NCBI GenBank assembly: GCA_902542505.1
Contig: CACBUI010000006.1
Span: 1 to 34,435, forward strand
Length of the DNA: 34,435 bases
Direction: 5' to 3'
From: an uncultured Alphaproteobacteria bacterium
Lineage (GTDB): Bacteria; Pseudomonadota; Alphaproteobacteria; HIMB59
The first letter of the stretch is position 1; the number at the start of each line of letters is the position of its first letter. Both the position numbers and the translations under genes were made by a program. The notes beneath the pieces were generated by a model that had not been told where the DNA came from, made no database searches, and saw only the letters and a program-made list of their open reading frames with translations. This document shows positions 23,511 through 33,440 of this stretch, piece after piece.

Positions 23511-24194
23511 ATGAACAATATAACAAATTGGGTTTTTGACTTAGACAATACACTTTATAAAGCGGAGTGTGGTTTGTTTGATAAAGTACACATACTTATG
23601 GGCAAATTTATTGAGGAAAAGTTAAATTTAAATTCTGGAGATGCACAGGCTCTGAGGTCTAAATATTATCATCAATATGGAACAACACTCAGAGGTCTTA
23701 TGATTGAACATCATGTGAATCCTAATGAATATTTGGACTACGTACATCAAATTAATTATGAAGTAGTTCAACCTAATACATCTCTAGCGGAAATATTAAA
23801 AAGCTTAAATGGAAAAAAGTATATTTTTACAAATGCTAACTTTGAACATGTGGAAAAAGTTTTAGAAAAACTTCATATGACTAATATTTTTGATGGATGT
23901 TTTGATATTTCTGAGAGTGATTACATGCCAAAACCTCACAAAGAAGTTTATGGCTCATTCCAAAATAAATTCAATTTAGACAATAGTTCAACAGCTATGT
24001 TTGAGGATCTTCATATTAATTTGAGAGAGCCACATAAAATGGGTTGGCAAACAGTTTGGGTAACGAATAACCTTGAATACAACCTAAATAAAGATGTCAA
24101 TCAACAAGAAGATATTCAAAAAATTATTGATGAAAAAGGCTACATATCACACGTTACTGATGATTTGGAAAATTTCTTAAAAAACGTGATATAA
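23511..24194 (+). CDS. HAD-family pyrimidine 5'-nucleotidase-like hydrolase
   Basis: [54 protein letters not shown]. Confidence 0.87.
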   Translation: MNNITNWVFDLDNTLYKAECGLFDKVHILMGKFIEEKLNLNSGDAQALRSKYYHQYGTTLRGLMIEHHVNPNEYLDYVHQINYEVVQPNTSLAEILKSLNGKKYIFTNANFEHVEKVLEKLHMTNIFDGCFDISESDYMPKPHKEVYGSFQNKFNLDNSSTAMFEDLHINLREPHKMGWQTVWVTNNLEYNLNKDVNQQEDIQKIIDEKGYISHVTDDLENFLKNVI

Positions 24195-24201
24195 AAGTGT
24201 T

Positions 24202-25032
24202 ATGAGCCATCAAGATATAATTGAAAAATTATGGGATCAAAGAGATCAGATTAATTTTATTGAGGATAATGAAGCAAAAAAAAATGTAGAGAATGTTCTT
24301 AAATTATTGGATGAGGGAAAGCTTCGAGTATGTGAAAAAATAGAAAATGATTGGCATGTGAATCAATGGCTTAAAAAAGCAATTCTTTTAAGTTTTAGAA
24401 TTCAAGATATGGAAATAATAACTGGCGGTCCAAGCGTTAAAGATGGATCTACTGCATGGTGGGATAAAGTTCCCTCAAAATTCCAAGATTGGAAATCAGA
24501 AAATTTTCAATCAGCTGGTTTTAGAGCTGTTCCAAACTGTGTTGTAAGGAGATCAGCATTTATTGCAAAAAGTGCAGTGCTTATGCCTTGCTTTGTTAAT
24601 TTGGGCGCATATGTAGATGAGGGAACAATGGTTGATACTTGGGCTACTGTTGGTTCTTGTGCTCAAGTAGGAAAAAACTGTCATATCTCAGGAGGTGCAG
24701 GTATAGGAGGAGTCTTGGAACCTTTGCAGGCAAATCCAGTTATAATAGAGGATAATTGTTTTATTGGTGCGAGGTCAGAAGTTGCCGAGGGTGTAATTGT
24801 TGGAGAGGGATCAGTATTATCCATGGGGGTATTTATTGGTGCTTCAACAAAAATTTATAATCGTGAGACTAAAGAAATTTATATGGGGAAAGTTCCTCCA
24901 TATTCTGTAGTCGTTCCGGGTAGTCTTCCAAGTTCTAAAGGAGATGCATCATTGTACTGTGTTGTGATTGTGAAAACGGTTGATGAAAAAACTCGTTCAA
25001 AAACCTCCGTTAATGAATTACTAAGAGATTAA
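24202..25032 (+). CDS. dapD: 2,3,4,5-tetrahydropyridine-2,6-dicarboxylate N-succinyltransferase
   Basis: Hexapeptide repeats; [50 protein letters not shown]. Confidence 0.97.
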   Translation: MSHQDIIEKLWDQRDQINFIEDNEAKKNVENVLKLLDEGKLRVCEKIENDWHVNQWLKKAILLSFRIQDMEIITGGPSVKDGSTAWWDKVPSKFQDWKSENFQSAGFRAVPNCVVRRSAFIAKSAVLMPCFVNLGAYVDEGTMVDTWATVGSCAQVGKNCHISGGAGIGGVLEPLQANPVIIEDNCFIGARSEVAEGVIVGEGSVLSMGVFIGASTKIYNRETKEIYMGKVPPYSVVVPGSLPSSKGDASLYCVVIVKTVDEKTRSKTSVNELLRD

Positions 25033-25033
25033 A

Positions 25034-26197
25034 ATGCTAGACACAATAGAGCTATCAAAAAAATTAATATCTTTTGACTCCGTTACCCCGGCAAAACAAG
25101 ATATTTTTGATTTCTTAATGGGAGTATTTGAAGAAAATGGTTTTACAACAAAACAACTAAACTTTGATGGAGATGGGAGTTACGAAGTAATTAATATCAT
25201 GGCTACGTATGGTCCAATCAATACAAATGGAAAACATTTTAATTTTTTATGTCATGTTGATGTAGTGCCTCCTGGTAACTTAGAGGATTGGGACACTCCA
25301 CCTTTTGAACCAACAATTAAAGATGGATATCTTTATGGTCGTGGATCAGAGGATATGAAAGGGTGTACGGCAGCTAGCATGGTAAGTGTCTTTAAATTCA
25401 TTAAAGAAAATAAAGATTTTAATGGCACAATAAGTTTTATCATAACTGGGGATGAAGAAGCAGACTCCGTAAATGGTGTAAAGAAAGTCGTAAAATGGTT
25501 GAAAGAAAATAATGTAAGAATAGACGGGTCAATAGCCACTGAGTCATCCTCTGAGAAAATAATCGGTGATCAGATCAAAGTTGGAAGAAAAGGAGCTGTG
25601 GATGTTCAAGTTGAAATTATTGGAAAGCAGGGGCATGCTGCGTATCCTCAGCTAGCTCAAAACCCTCTACATTGTTTATCTAAGATTATCTCATTTTTTG
25701 ATGATCAAAAACTTGATGATGGTGCAGATTACTTTGAACCATCCACTCTGCAATTTACTCAGATCAATTTAAATAATAAGGCAAAGAATGTAATACCTGA
25801 AAAATTAATTACTGTTGGTGATATGCGCTTTAATGACAACTGGGATCAAGAAAAAATACAAAACTATTTTGATGAACACTTGACTAAGATTTGCTCTGAA
25901 AATAATTGTCGGTATAAATTGAACTTAACTTTTAGAGGTATGCCTTTCCAATCTTTCGATAATCCATTTACAAAACATTGTATTAAAGCAATCAAAGATG
26001 TTACGGGATTAGAAGCTAGCCAAGATACTGGAGGTGGAACATCAGATGCTAGATTTATGCAAGAGGTCTGTCCTGTCTTCGAATTTGGAACGATTAACAA
26101 AACCCTGCACAAAGTTAATGAGTGTGTTTCTATAGAGGATCTGAAAACGACTGAACAAATTTACTATAAAACTTTAGAAAACTTTTTTGATAATTGA
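25034..26197 (+). CDS. dapE: Succinyl-diaminopimelate desuccinylase
   Basis: FLCHVDVVPPGNLEDWDTPPFEP, GRGSEDMKG, TGDEEADSVNG, TGGGTSDARF. Confidence 0.96.
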   Translation: MLDTIELSKKLISFDSVTPAKQDIFDFLMGVFEENGFTTKQLNFDGDGSYEVINIMATYGPINTNGKHFNFLCHVDVVPPGNLEDWDTPPFEPTIKDGYLYGRGSEDMKGCTAASMVSVFKFIKENKDFNGTISFIITGDEEADSVNGVKKVVKWLKENNVRIDGSIATESSSEKIIGDQIKVGRKGAVDVQVEIIGKQGHAAYPQLAQNPLHCLSKIISFFDDQKLDDGADYFEPSTLQFTQINLNNKAKNVIPEKLITVGDMRFNDNWDQEKIQNYFDEHLTKICSENNCRYKLNLTFRGMPFQSFDNPFTKHCIKAIKDVTGLEASQDTGGGTSDARFMQEVCPVFEFGTINKTLHKVNECVSIEDLKTTEQIYYKTLENFFDN

Positions 26198-26670
26198 AAG
26201 AAGGAGATTTAATTCCTGATATTACTTTAAGATCTGTTTCGGCAGATGGTACAAAAAATTTTGGATTACACGACAACTTCAAATTTAAAAGGGCAATGAT
26301 AATTTGTGTCCCAGGAGCATTCACTTCAACATGTCACATACAACATCTTCCTCCATTTATTAAAGGCGCAAAAAAGTTGATGTCTGAAAAGCAAATTGAT
26401 CAAATTTGTTGCATGACCACTAATGATCCTTACGTTCTTGATTTGTGGAGAAAAGAGTTAGGTGAATCAGAAATTTTATTTTTATCAGATGGAAATAATG
26501 AATTTTTATTATCTTCTCAATTAATAAGAAATCATGAAAAAAGCTTTATGGGTCAAAGACTTATTCGGTCAATTATCATAATAAATAATCTTAAAGTTGA
26601 AAAATTAATTTGTGATAATCCAGGCGAGTTAAAAGATACAAGCTATGAGGCTATTTTAGATAGCATTTAA
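26194..26670 (+). CDS. Peroxiredoxin, Prx5-like, TTG start overlapping the dapE stop
   Basis: MICVPGAFTSTCHIQHLPPFI peroxidatic Cys motif; MTTNDPYVLDLW. Confidence 0.9.
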   Translation: MKEGDLIPDITLRSVSADGTKNFGLHDNFKFKRAMIICVPGAFTSTCHIQHLPPFIKGAKKLMSEKQIDQICCMTTNDPYVLDLWRKELGESEILFLSDGNNEFLLSSQLIRNHEKSFMGQRLIRSIIIINNLKVEKLICDNPGELKDTSYEAILDSI

Positions 26671-27705
26671 ATATTCTCTTATTTTTTTATTTGACTCAAA
26701 ATTACTAGCAAATAAATAACTTTTCCTACTATAACTTTTATACTTTTTAAAAATATCGATAATTGCTTTTACAAGTTGTTTGGGGTTATTTTCTTTTACA
26801 ATTATACCATTTTTACCTATTGACTCTGGAGTTCCTCCACTATTACTGACTATGCAAGGTAACCCATAAGAAGCTGCTTCAACATTCGATATTCCAAAAC
26901 CCTCAATACTTTCAGGTGTGGTTATAGTTGGCATTATATGAACAGAAGAATTCTTAAAAATTTTTATACTTGAGACATCGTGGTGTATGAAATCTACCTG
27001 CTTTTGTAGTGAGAATTTAAAAACTAAATCCTTTAATCTTGATAATTCTGGTCCATCTCCAAGAATGGCATATTTAACTATAATTTTATATTCATTTCTT
27101 AGTATAGACATTGCCTCAAATACTAAATGGTGCCCTTTTCTGTATTCTAGCCTGGCTACTGTACATAAATCATATTTTTTCTTATTATTTTTATTTTCAG
27201 AAACTTTTTTTATAAAAGCTGGATATATTATTTTATGATTAAATTTTTTTAAATTTTTAAAATTTTCAAATGTTTTATTTTTAGTAAATTGAGAATTATA
27301 GATTATTAAATCTGCTTTATTTAAAGAATTTAAAATTCTATGTTTATTTCTTAATTTTAGTATTTCATTTCCATGAGCTAAACAAATTTTTTTGATATCT
27401 GTAATATAATTAAATAGCTCTAGTGATTTCCAACTATCAAAAAAAATAATATCAATTTTATTTTTGTTTAAAAAATTCTGAGCAAAACTTGATTTAATTC
27501 TTTTTCTAAGAAACTTGATTTGATCAAATCTGTGGATATCAAACTTACATTTACTATCAAAATCTGAAGAAAACAGTTTAGATCCATCAGAGAGAACTGT
27601 CACTTTATTTTGCGTGTTAAATGCATGTTGAGCTATATTTGTCATTACAGACTCAATACCGCCTACTTTTGGAGCAAAACATTGTGTGTAAATAAGAATA
27701 TTAAT
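26656..27705 (-). CDS. Glycosyltransferase family 4-like (GT-B); inferred ATT start at 27705
   Basis: Upstream in-frame residues INILIYTQCFAPKVGGIESV match a GT4 N-terminus; AILGDGPELSRL; TTPESIEGFGISNVEAASYGLPCIVSNSGGTPESI. The in-frame stop at 27720-27718 bounds the start. Confidence 0.85.
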   Translation of the reverse strand: MNILIYTQCFAPKVGGIESVMTNIAQHAFNTQNKVTVLSDGSKLFSSDFDSKCKFDIHRFDQIKFLRKRIKSSFAQNFLNKNKIDIIFFDSWKSLELFNYITDIKKICLAHGNEILKLRNKHRILNSLNKADLIIYNSQFTKNKTFENFKNLKKFNHKIIYPAFIKKVSENKNNKKKYDLCTVARLEYRKGHHLVFEAMSILRNEYKIIVKYAILGDGPELSRLKDLVFKFSLQKQVDFIHHDVSSIKIFKNSSVHIMPTITTPESIEGFGISNVEAASYGLPCIVSNSGGTPESIGKNGIIVKENNPKQLVKAIIDIFKKYKSYSRKSYLFASNFESNKKIREYLNAI

Positions 27706-28438
27706 AAGATATCTCCTTTAAAATCAAGCCTTTTGAAGGGACCGTTGGTCCTGCTAAGCTTCTATCCTTAGCTTCAATTAATTCACTTATCCAATTAGTA
27801 TTTTTATTTTTTAATCCAACTTCTAATAAAGATCCAACCATTATTCTAATCTGTTGATAAAGGAAGGACTGCGCCTTGAATACAAAAATAATTTTATTAC
27901 CTTTAATATCAATTGATGCCTCATCAATAGTTCTAAGCGGTTTGTTGGCTTGACAACCATGTGCTCTAAACGAAGAAAAATCATGTTTACCAATAAACAA
28001 TTTAATTGCATCTTGCATTGCCTCTAAATCTAAAGGTTGACGGATGTGTATACTAAAATCATCCTCAATAACTGACGGGGCTAGACTATTAAAAACTTGA
28101 TAATTATAAATTTTATTTTTAGCAGTAAAACGAGCATTAAATTCATTATCAACACTTTCAACTTTAGTAATTCTTATCTTTTCAGTCCCGAGGTGAAAAT
28201 TAATTCCACTTAGAATTTGATAGTCATCGAATTTTTTTTCTAAATCAAAATTGGCACATTGTCCAATAGCGTGAACACCAGCATCTGTTCTTCCAGCACC
28301 TTGAATAGTTTTTTTTTCACCAGAGAATTTAAATATTGCTTTTTCTATTTCACCTTGCACAGTTTTTTCATTTTTCTGATATTGCCAACCACAATAAGGT
28401 AAACCATGATATTCAATTGTAAGTTTTATATTAGTCAT
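27701..28438 (-). CDS. truA: tRNA pseudouridine synthase A
   Basis: LTIEYHGLPYCGWQYQKNEKTVQGEIEKA, GAGRTDAGVHAIGQ. Confidence 0.97.
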   Translation of the reverse strand: MTNIKLTIEYHGLPYCGWQYQKNEKTVQGEIEKAIFKFSGEKKTIQGAGRTDAGVHAIGQCANFDLEKKFDDYQILSGINFHLGTEKIRITKVESVDNEFNARFTAKNKIYNYQVFNSLAPSVIEDDFSIHIRQPLDLEAMQDAIKLFIGKHDFSSFRAHGCQANKPLRTIDEASIDIKGNKIIFVFKAQSFLYQQIRIMVGSLLEVGLKNKNTNWISELIEAKDRSLAGPTVPSKGLILKEISY

Positions 28439-29360
28439 TATCTATTATTGCATTTAATTGAAATTGATTATTCCCTAAAATAAATTCTTTAATGCTTAAT
28501 GGTTTCTTTCCTTCAGCTTGAATTTCTAAAATATCTAGGCTGTCATTTTTACATGCTACAGTAAGAGGTAAATTAATTATCTTACCCTCATCATCTTGTT
28601 TGTTAGAAATTTTAGCTTTTAAAATTTTAAATCTTTGACCCTTATATTTAAACCACATTGCTGGTGATGGGTAAAAAGCTCTTACTTTTTTTTCAATTAT
28701 ACTTGCAGATAATCCCCAATCTACTTGTGTTTCAATTTTGTCTATTTTTTTTGCATATGTAGATTGTGAATGATCTTGTTCTTTTAATTGAATTTGACCT
28801 GAAAAATATTTTTTTAATGTGTTATATAACAATGAGCAAGAGTCATGACTGATTTGATCAATTAATTGTTTACCATCAGTTAAATCATTAATTTCTATTT
28901 TCTGCTGGACTAAAATAGGACCTTCATCAATTTTATCGTTCATTTTTATAATAGTAATACCTGTCTCTTTATCATTATTTTCAATTGCTCTTTGAACAGG
29001 TGCTGCTCCTCTCCATCTTGGTAGAAGCGAGGCATGTATATTTATAAAACCATTTAAAGGAGTGTTTAACCAATTCAGTGGAACTATTTTCCCATAAGCA
29101 AAAAGGATTGCGACATCAGGCTTTAATGATTGAAATTCTTTCAAAGATGTATCATCAAGTATCTTGGGAGTAAAAACAGGTAGAAGTTGACTTTCTGCCC
29201 ATTGTTGAACTGGTGTGTTATATTTTTTTTGTCCTCTAAATTTTTTTTTTGGCTCTTGTGTGTAAACCCCCACTATATCATACCCTCCAAGATAGAGGGT
29301 CTTAAGAGGAGGAAGAGAAAATTCTGGTGAGCCAAAATAAACTACACGTTTTTTTTTCAT
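28431..29360 (-). CDS. fmt: Methionyl-tRNA formyltransferase
   Basis: VYFGSPEFSLPPLK, INIHASLLPRWRGAAPVQRAI. Confidence 0.97.
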   Translation of the reverse strand: MKKKRVVYFGSPEFSLPPLKTLYLGGYDIVGVYTQEPKKKFRGQKKYNTPVQQWAESQLLPVFTPKILDDTSLKEFQSLKPDVAILFAYGKIVPLNWLNTPLNGFINIHASLLPRWRGAAPVQRAIENNDKETGITIIKMNDKIDEGPILVQQKIEINDLTDGKQLIDQISHDSCSLLYNTLKKYFSGQIQLKEQDHSQSTYAKKIDKIETQVDWGLSASIIEKKVRAFYPSPAMWFKYKGQRFKILKAKISNKQDDEGKIINLPLTVACKNDSLDILEIQAEGKKPLSIKEFILGNNQFQLNAIIDND

Positions 29361-29873
29361 TTAAATTATTTCTTTTTCTTTTTTATACTTTCTCATCTTT
29401 CTGATAATCACGTCTCTTTTTAAACGACTTAAATGGTCAACGAATAAAATACCGTTTAAGTGATCCAATTCATGTTGTATTATCCTAGACTCAAAACCTG
29501 TAAATGTAGAAATTTTTTTTGAGTTGTCTTCATCAAGATACTCTATCTTAATTTTTTCAGGACGGTCTATTTCTGCAAAATGTTCTGGGAAAGATAAGCA
29601 ACCCTCTTCATATGGAACTTTATTTTCATGTATTGATATAATTTTAGGATTTATCATTGTGATAGGTTTTTTTTCTTCATCTCTAGCGCCCGCATCAAGA
29701 ACAAATATACGAATATTCAAACCTATCTGTGGAGCAGCTAAACCAACTCCATTCGCAGAATACATAATCTCATACATTTGTTTTATAAGTTCTCTATGAT
29801 GATCGTCTACCTGAGGTATAGATACACTCTCTTTTTTTAATATGGGATCGGGAGCATAAATAAGCTTCAACAT
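29361..29873 (-). CDS. def: Peptide deformylase
   Basis: GVGLAAPQIG, EEGCLSFPEHFAEIDRPEKI, QHELDHLNGILFVDHLS. Confidence 0.97.
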   Translation of the reverse strand: MLKLIYAPDPILKKESVSIPQVDDHHRELIKQMYEIMYSANGVGLAAPQIGLNIRIFVLDAGARDEEKKPITMINPKIISIHENKVPYEEGCLSFPEHFAEIDRPEKIKIEYLDEDNSKKISTFTGFESRIIQHELDHLNGILFVDHLSRLKRDVIIRKMRKYKKEKEII

Positions 29874-29943
29874 GGATTTTAATATAGTTTATACAGTTAT
29901 CAGAGACAATAAATCAAACTTTTAGATGTTACTTCTGATTTAA

Positions 29944-30540
29944 TTAGCTTAAGTTTTTACGCGACTCTAAAGCTGCCCCTAAGGTATTATCGTCTAGATA
30001 ATGAATTTCGCTTCCTACAGGAACACCGTATGCGAGTTGTGTAATTTTAATATTTTGATTTTCTAGTTTATCCTTTATTACTAAGGCTGTAGTTTGTCCC
30101 TCAATTGTTGCGCTCAATGCTAAAATAATTTCTTGTACTTGATTATTTATAATTCTTTCTTTGAGTTTATTTAAATTTAAATCCTGTTCTGTAAAATTTT
30201 TTGAAGCTGATAAAAGACCTCCAATAACATGATAAAGACCTTTATGATATCCAGATCTTTCAAATGCCCATACATCAGCCATATCTTCAACGATGCATAT
30301 TGTAGTTTTTGATCTATTTTCTGAAGAACAAATTTTACATGGAACAATCACATCTAATATTCCGCAGTTAGTACATTTTTTTACTACAGATGCCGTTTCC
30401 TTTATACTTTCTCCTAAGGGTAACATTAATTCTTGTTTATTTTTTATCAAATATAAAGCTATTCTTTGCGCAGAGCGTTGGCCTATTCCAGGTAACCTAG
30501 AAATTAAATTAATAAATTTTTGAAGTTCGTCTTGTGACAA
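29944..30540 (-). CDS. recR: Recombination mediator RecR
   Basis: LISRLPGIGQRSAQRIALYL, CTNCGILDVIVPCKIC zinc finger, Toprim VVEDMADVWAFE-like. Confidence 0.96.
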   Translation of the reverse strand: MSQDELQKFINLISRLPGIGQRSAQRIALYLIKNKQELMLPLGESIKETASVVKKCTNCGILDVIVPCKICSSENRSKTTICIVEDMADVWAFERSGYHKGLYHVIGGLLSASKNFTEQDLNLNKLKERIINNQVQEIILALSATIEGQTTALVIKDKLENQNIKITQLAYGVPVGSEIHYLDDNTLGAALESRKNLS

Positions 30541-30541
30541 T

Positions 30542-30877
30542 TTAAAAAGGCATCTTCATTCCTGGGGGCAATGGTAACCCACCAGTTATTTTTTTCATTT
30601 CTTCAGCTGACATTTCCTCGACTTTTTCTTTGGCTTGATTGAGTGCAGCTTTGATTAAATCCTCCAATACCTCTTTTTCATCAGAAGATAACAGTGATGG
30701 ATCTATATCAATTGATTGAACAATTTGTTTACCATTCATTGTAACTTTAACCATTCCTCCTCCTGATTCAGCCTCAACAGTTTTATTTTCAAGCTCCTTT
30801 TGCATCTCTTGCATTTTGGCTTGCATTTCTTGGACTTTTTTCATCATACCGCCCATATTACCCATCATTTCCATCAC
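30542..30877 (-). CDS. YbaB/EbfC nucleoid-associated protein
   Basis: MKKVQEMQAKMQEMQKEL, VKVTMNGKQIVQSIDIDPSLL; between recR and dnaX. Confidence 0.93.
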   Translation of the reverse strand: MMEMMGNMGGMMKKVQEMQAKMQEMQKELENKTVEAESGGGMVKVTMNGKQIVQSIDIDPSLLSSDEKEVLEDLIKAALNQAKEKVEEMSAEEMKKITGGLPLPPGMKMPF

Positions 30878-32462
30878 CTCTTTCTAATTCTTCAATATCT
30901 ATAATCTTTGCATTAGGAAATTTAGCAAGAACTTTTTTAAATTCATCAGTCTTCATCTCCTGGTCAATTAATTCTTTTTTATAAAGAGACTTAATTGTCT
31001 CTAAAGTTGTTATTTCTTTTTTAAGTTTCATTTCGATTTTGTAATCATTTTCCAAATTTTTGTATAACTCTTCGCTTCCGTTAAAATTTTTATCAGAGAC
31101 ATTTAATCGTAATATTTTATTTTTCTCTGAAAAATCAATTATTTCAACATTTTCAATAATAATTCCTGCCATAAGAGGTGAGAAATTTTTTCCATAAAAT
31201 TGAAAAAATTTCTGATGAATATCAATTTTTTCTTTTAGAGAAATTGGTGACACTTGTTTAACTTTGTTTTGAATTACTTGATCAATATTAGGAGAGGATT
31301 GAATTGTATTCTGATTTATTTCAGGCTTTTTTTTTTCTTCTAAGTCTGTTGATTGATTATCATTTAACAAGAAAGCACACCTAAGCATTACCATTTCTAG
31401 AGTTAGATGAGGTTGAGGTGAGATTTTAATTTCATCATAACCCTTCATTAAACTTTGCCAAAAAATATTTAACTTGCCACTATCGAATTGGATAACATAC
31501 GATGCAAAATTTTTATCTTCTTCAGTTAAAAATTCATCCTTAAAAAGTTCTTGGTTTATTTTTAATTTGCATGACCAATTTATTATATTCATCATATCTT
31601 CAATAATTTTAGAGGTCTCTGAACCTCTTTGATACATATCGTCAAGCATAGAAATTAGCTTTGATAAATTATTATCTAATATACATTTTGATAATTCATA
31701 CAAATCACCTTGCCTTGCAAAACCTAGCATATTAACAATTTCTTCAACTTGAATTTCTTTTTGTGATTTAAATACATTGGCTTGATCTAATATACTTAAG
31801 GAGTCCCTTACTGATCCATCACTAGCTTTAACTATTAAATTTAATGCCTCATTAGAAATTGTTATATCCTCTTTTTTAGCAATGCTTTTAAGAAAATCAG
31901 ATAAAGTCTTCTTATCAACTCGTCTTAAGTCGAACCTTTGACATCTTGAGAGAATGGTAATAGGCACTTTAGAAATCTCAGTTGTTGCAAAAATAAACTT
32001 CGAGTGAGGGGGTGGCTCTTCCAAAGTTTTAAGAAGGGCATTAAATGCACTTTTCGAAAGCATATGCACCTCATCGACTATATAGACTTTATATTTTCCT
32101 AGAACAGGATTATATTTTACATTTTCTATAATCTCTCTCGCATTTTCAACACTTGTATTTGATGCAGCATCAATTTCTATAACATCTGGGTGTCTATCTT
32201 CAGTGATGGCTTTTGCTTGTTCACAGTTGATTAAATCAGGATTATTATTTTTATCAAAAACTGTACAGTTCAACATTTTTGCAACAATTCTTGCTGTTGT
32301 TGTTTTGCCTACTCCGCGTATACCTGTAAAAATATATGCATTAGGGATTTTATTTTGCTGTATTGATTTTTGTATAGTCTCAACTAAATACTCTTGACCG
32401 ATTAGATCTTGGAAATTTAAAGGTCTGTATTTTAATGCAAGAATATTTGATTGATGTTTCAT
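30858..32462 (-). CDS. dnaX: DNA polymerase III subunit tau/gamma
   Basis: LALKYRPLNFQDLIGQEYLVETI, GIRGVGKTTTARIVAK, EIDAASNTSVENAREI, DEVHMLSKSAFNALLKTLEEPP. Confidence 0.97.
   Translation of the reverse strand: MKHQSNILALKYRPLNFQDLIGQEYLVETIQKSIQQNKIPNAYIFTGIRGVGKTTTARIVAKMLNCTVFDKNNNPDLINCEQAKAITEDRHPDVIEIDAASNTSVENAREIIENVKYNPVLGKYKVYIVDEVHMLSKSAFNALLKTLEEPPPHSKFIFATTEISKVPITILSRCQRFDLRRVDKKTLSDFLKSIAKKEDITISNEALNLIVKASDGSVRDSLSILDQANVFKSQKEIQVEEIVNMLGFARQGDLYELSKCILDNNLSKLISMLDDMYQRGSETSKIIEDMMNIINWSCKLKINQELFKDEFLTEEDKNFASYVIQFDSGKLNIFWQSLMKGYDEIKISPQPHLTLEMVMLRCAFLLNDNQSTDLEEKKKPEINQNTIQSSPNIDQVIQNKVKQVSPISLKEKIDIHQKFFQFYGKNFSPLMAGIIIENVEIIDFSEKNKILRLNVSDKNFNGSEELYKNLENDYKIEMKLKKEITTLETIKSLYKKELIDQEMKTDEFKKVLAKFPNAKIIDIEELERGDGNDG
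31321..31336 (-). other. Putative dnaX slippage/-1 frameshift site (A10 then GCC TGA)
   Basis: Coding strand GAA GAA AAA AAA AAG CCT GAA contains AAAAAAG; the -1 frame reads GCC TGA directly after. Confidence 0.65.
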
Positions 32463-32475
32463 AATGGACTTAAAG

Positions 32476-32563
32476 GAGAATTACACGACCCAACCCCTTA
32501 TGTTACGGCTGCTTTCTTTCGAACCTGACCGGATTGGCATAAAAAGTTGCCCATGTAATTCTC
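32476..32563 (-). ncRNA. ffs: Small SRP RNA (4.5S-type)
   Basis: Minus strand GGTCAGGTTCGAAAGAAAGCAGCC matches the conserved SRP apical motif (GGUCAGGUCCGGAAGGAAGCAGCC in E. coli); perfect 10-bp closing stem GAGAATTACA/TGTAATTCTC; upstream of dnaX. Confidence 0.92.
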
Positions 32564-32600
32564 AAATTATCTTATAACAGTATTAAATAGAAATATGAAG

Positions 32601-33440
32601 TTATTGTCTTAATCTATATGGAGATTTTTCAAAAACTCCTAATTTTCTAACCTTTGAACAATAATGATACATATCGTCAAGGGCAAATTTAGTGTTTTGT
32701 TGTTCAGGATGTCCTTCAATTTCACAATAAAATTGTGTAATTACGAAATCTGCTCCATAATTATAACTTTCGAGTTTGATCATATTTACATTATTAGTCG
32801 CAAATCCCCCCATTACTTTAAATAAAGATCCTGGTGTATTTTTAACTGAAAATAAAAAGGATGATATATATGTTTTAGTTTCATCAAATTCTAAATTTTC
32901 ATTTTTAGACATTATATAAAACCTTGTGATGTTGTTAACAGAGTTTGCGAAATTATCATCAATAACTTTTAAGCCATAGATTTTTCCCGCCAAACTTGAA
33001 GCAATAGCAGCTGTATCTATTATTTTCTCATCTTGGATTTTTTTTGCTGAACCTGCTGTATCAGCTCCGATCAAAATTTCTAAATCTAATTTTTGAATTT
33101 TATCGCTGCATTGTGCTAAGGCCTGTTCATGACTGATAATATTTTTGATATTTTCAATTTTACTGTCTGGATGAATTAAAAGCTTGTGTTCAACTTTTTG
33201 AAAGTGTTCAAAGTTAATATGCAAATTAGATTTTGGTATCAATCGATGAATATCAGCTACTCTGCCTGCAGCAGAGTTCTCAATGGGAATCATTGCATAA
33301 TCAACATTTCCAATCTCGGCCTCGTTTAAAGCAATCTCAAATGTTTTACAAGGTAACGGTTCTGCCCCAGGAAAGAACTCTTGTACTGCAAGATGACTGT
33401 ATGCTCCCTCGACTCCCTGAAAAGATATTTTTTTATTCAT
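32601..33440 (-). CDS. pheA: Prephenate dehydratase with C-terminal ACT domain
   Basis: ISFQGVEGAYSHLAVQEFFP, PIENSAAGRVADIHRLI, NITRFYIMS, PGSLFKVMGGFATNNVNMIKLES. Confidence 0.95.
   Translation of the reverse strand: MNKKISFQGVEGAYSHLAVQEFFPGAEPLPCKTFEIALNEAEIGNVDYAMIPIENSAAGRVADIHRLIPKSNLHINFEHFQKVEHKLLIHPDSKIENIKNIISHEQALAQCSDKIQKLDLEILIGADTAGSAKKIQDEKIIDTAAIASSLAGKIYGLKVIDDNFANSVNNITRFYIMSKNENLEFDETKTYISSFLFSVKNTPGSLFKVMGGFATNNVNMIKLESYNYGADFVITQFYCEIEGHPEQQNTKFALDDMYHYCSKVRKLGVFEKSPYRLRQ

Noticed and set aside
25864-26324. Two - strand ORFs opposite dapE/peroxiredoxin
   Set aside because: Mirror frames of conserved genes; no independent support.
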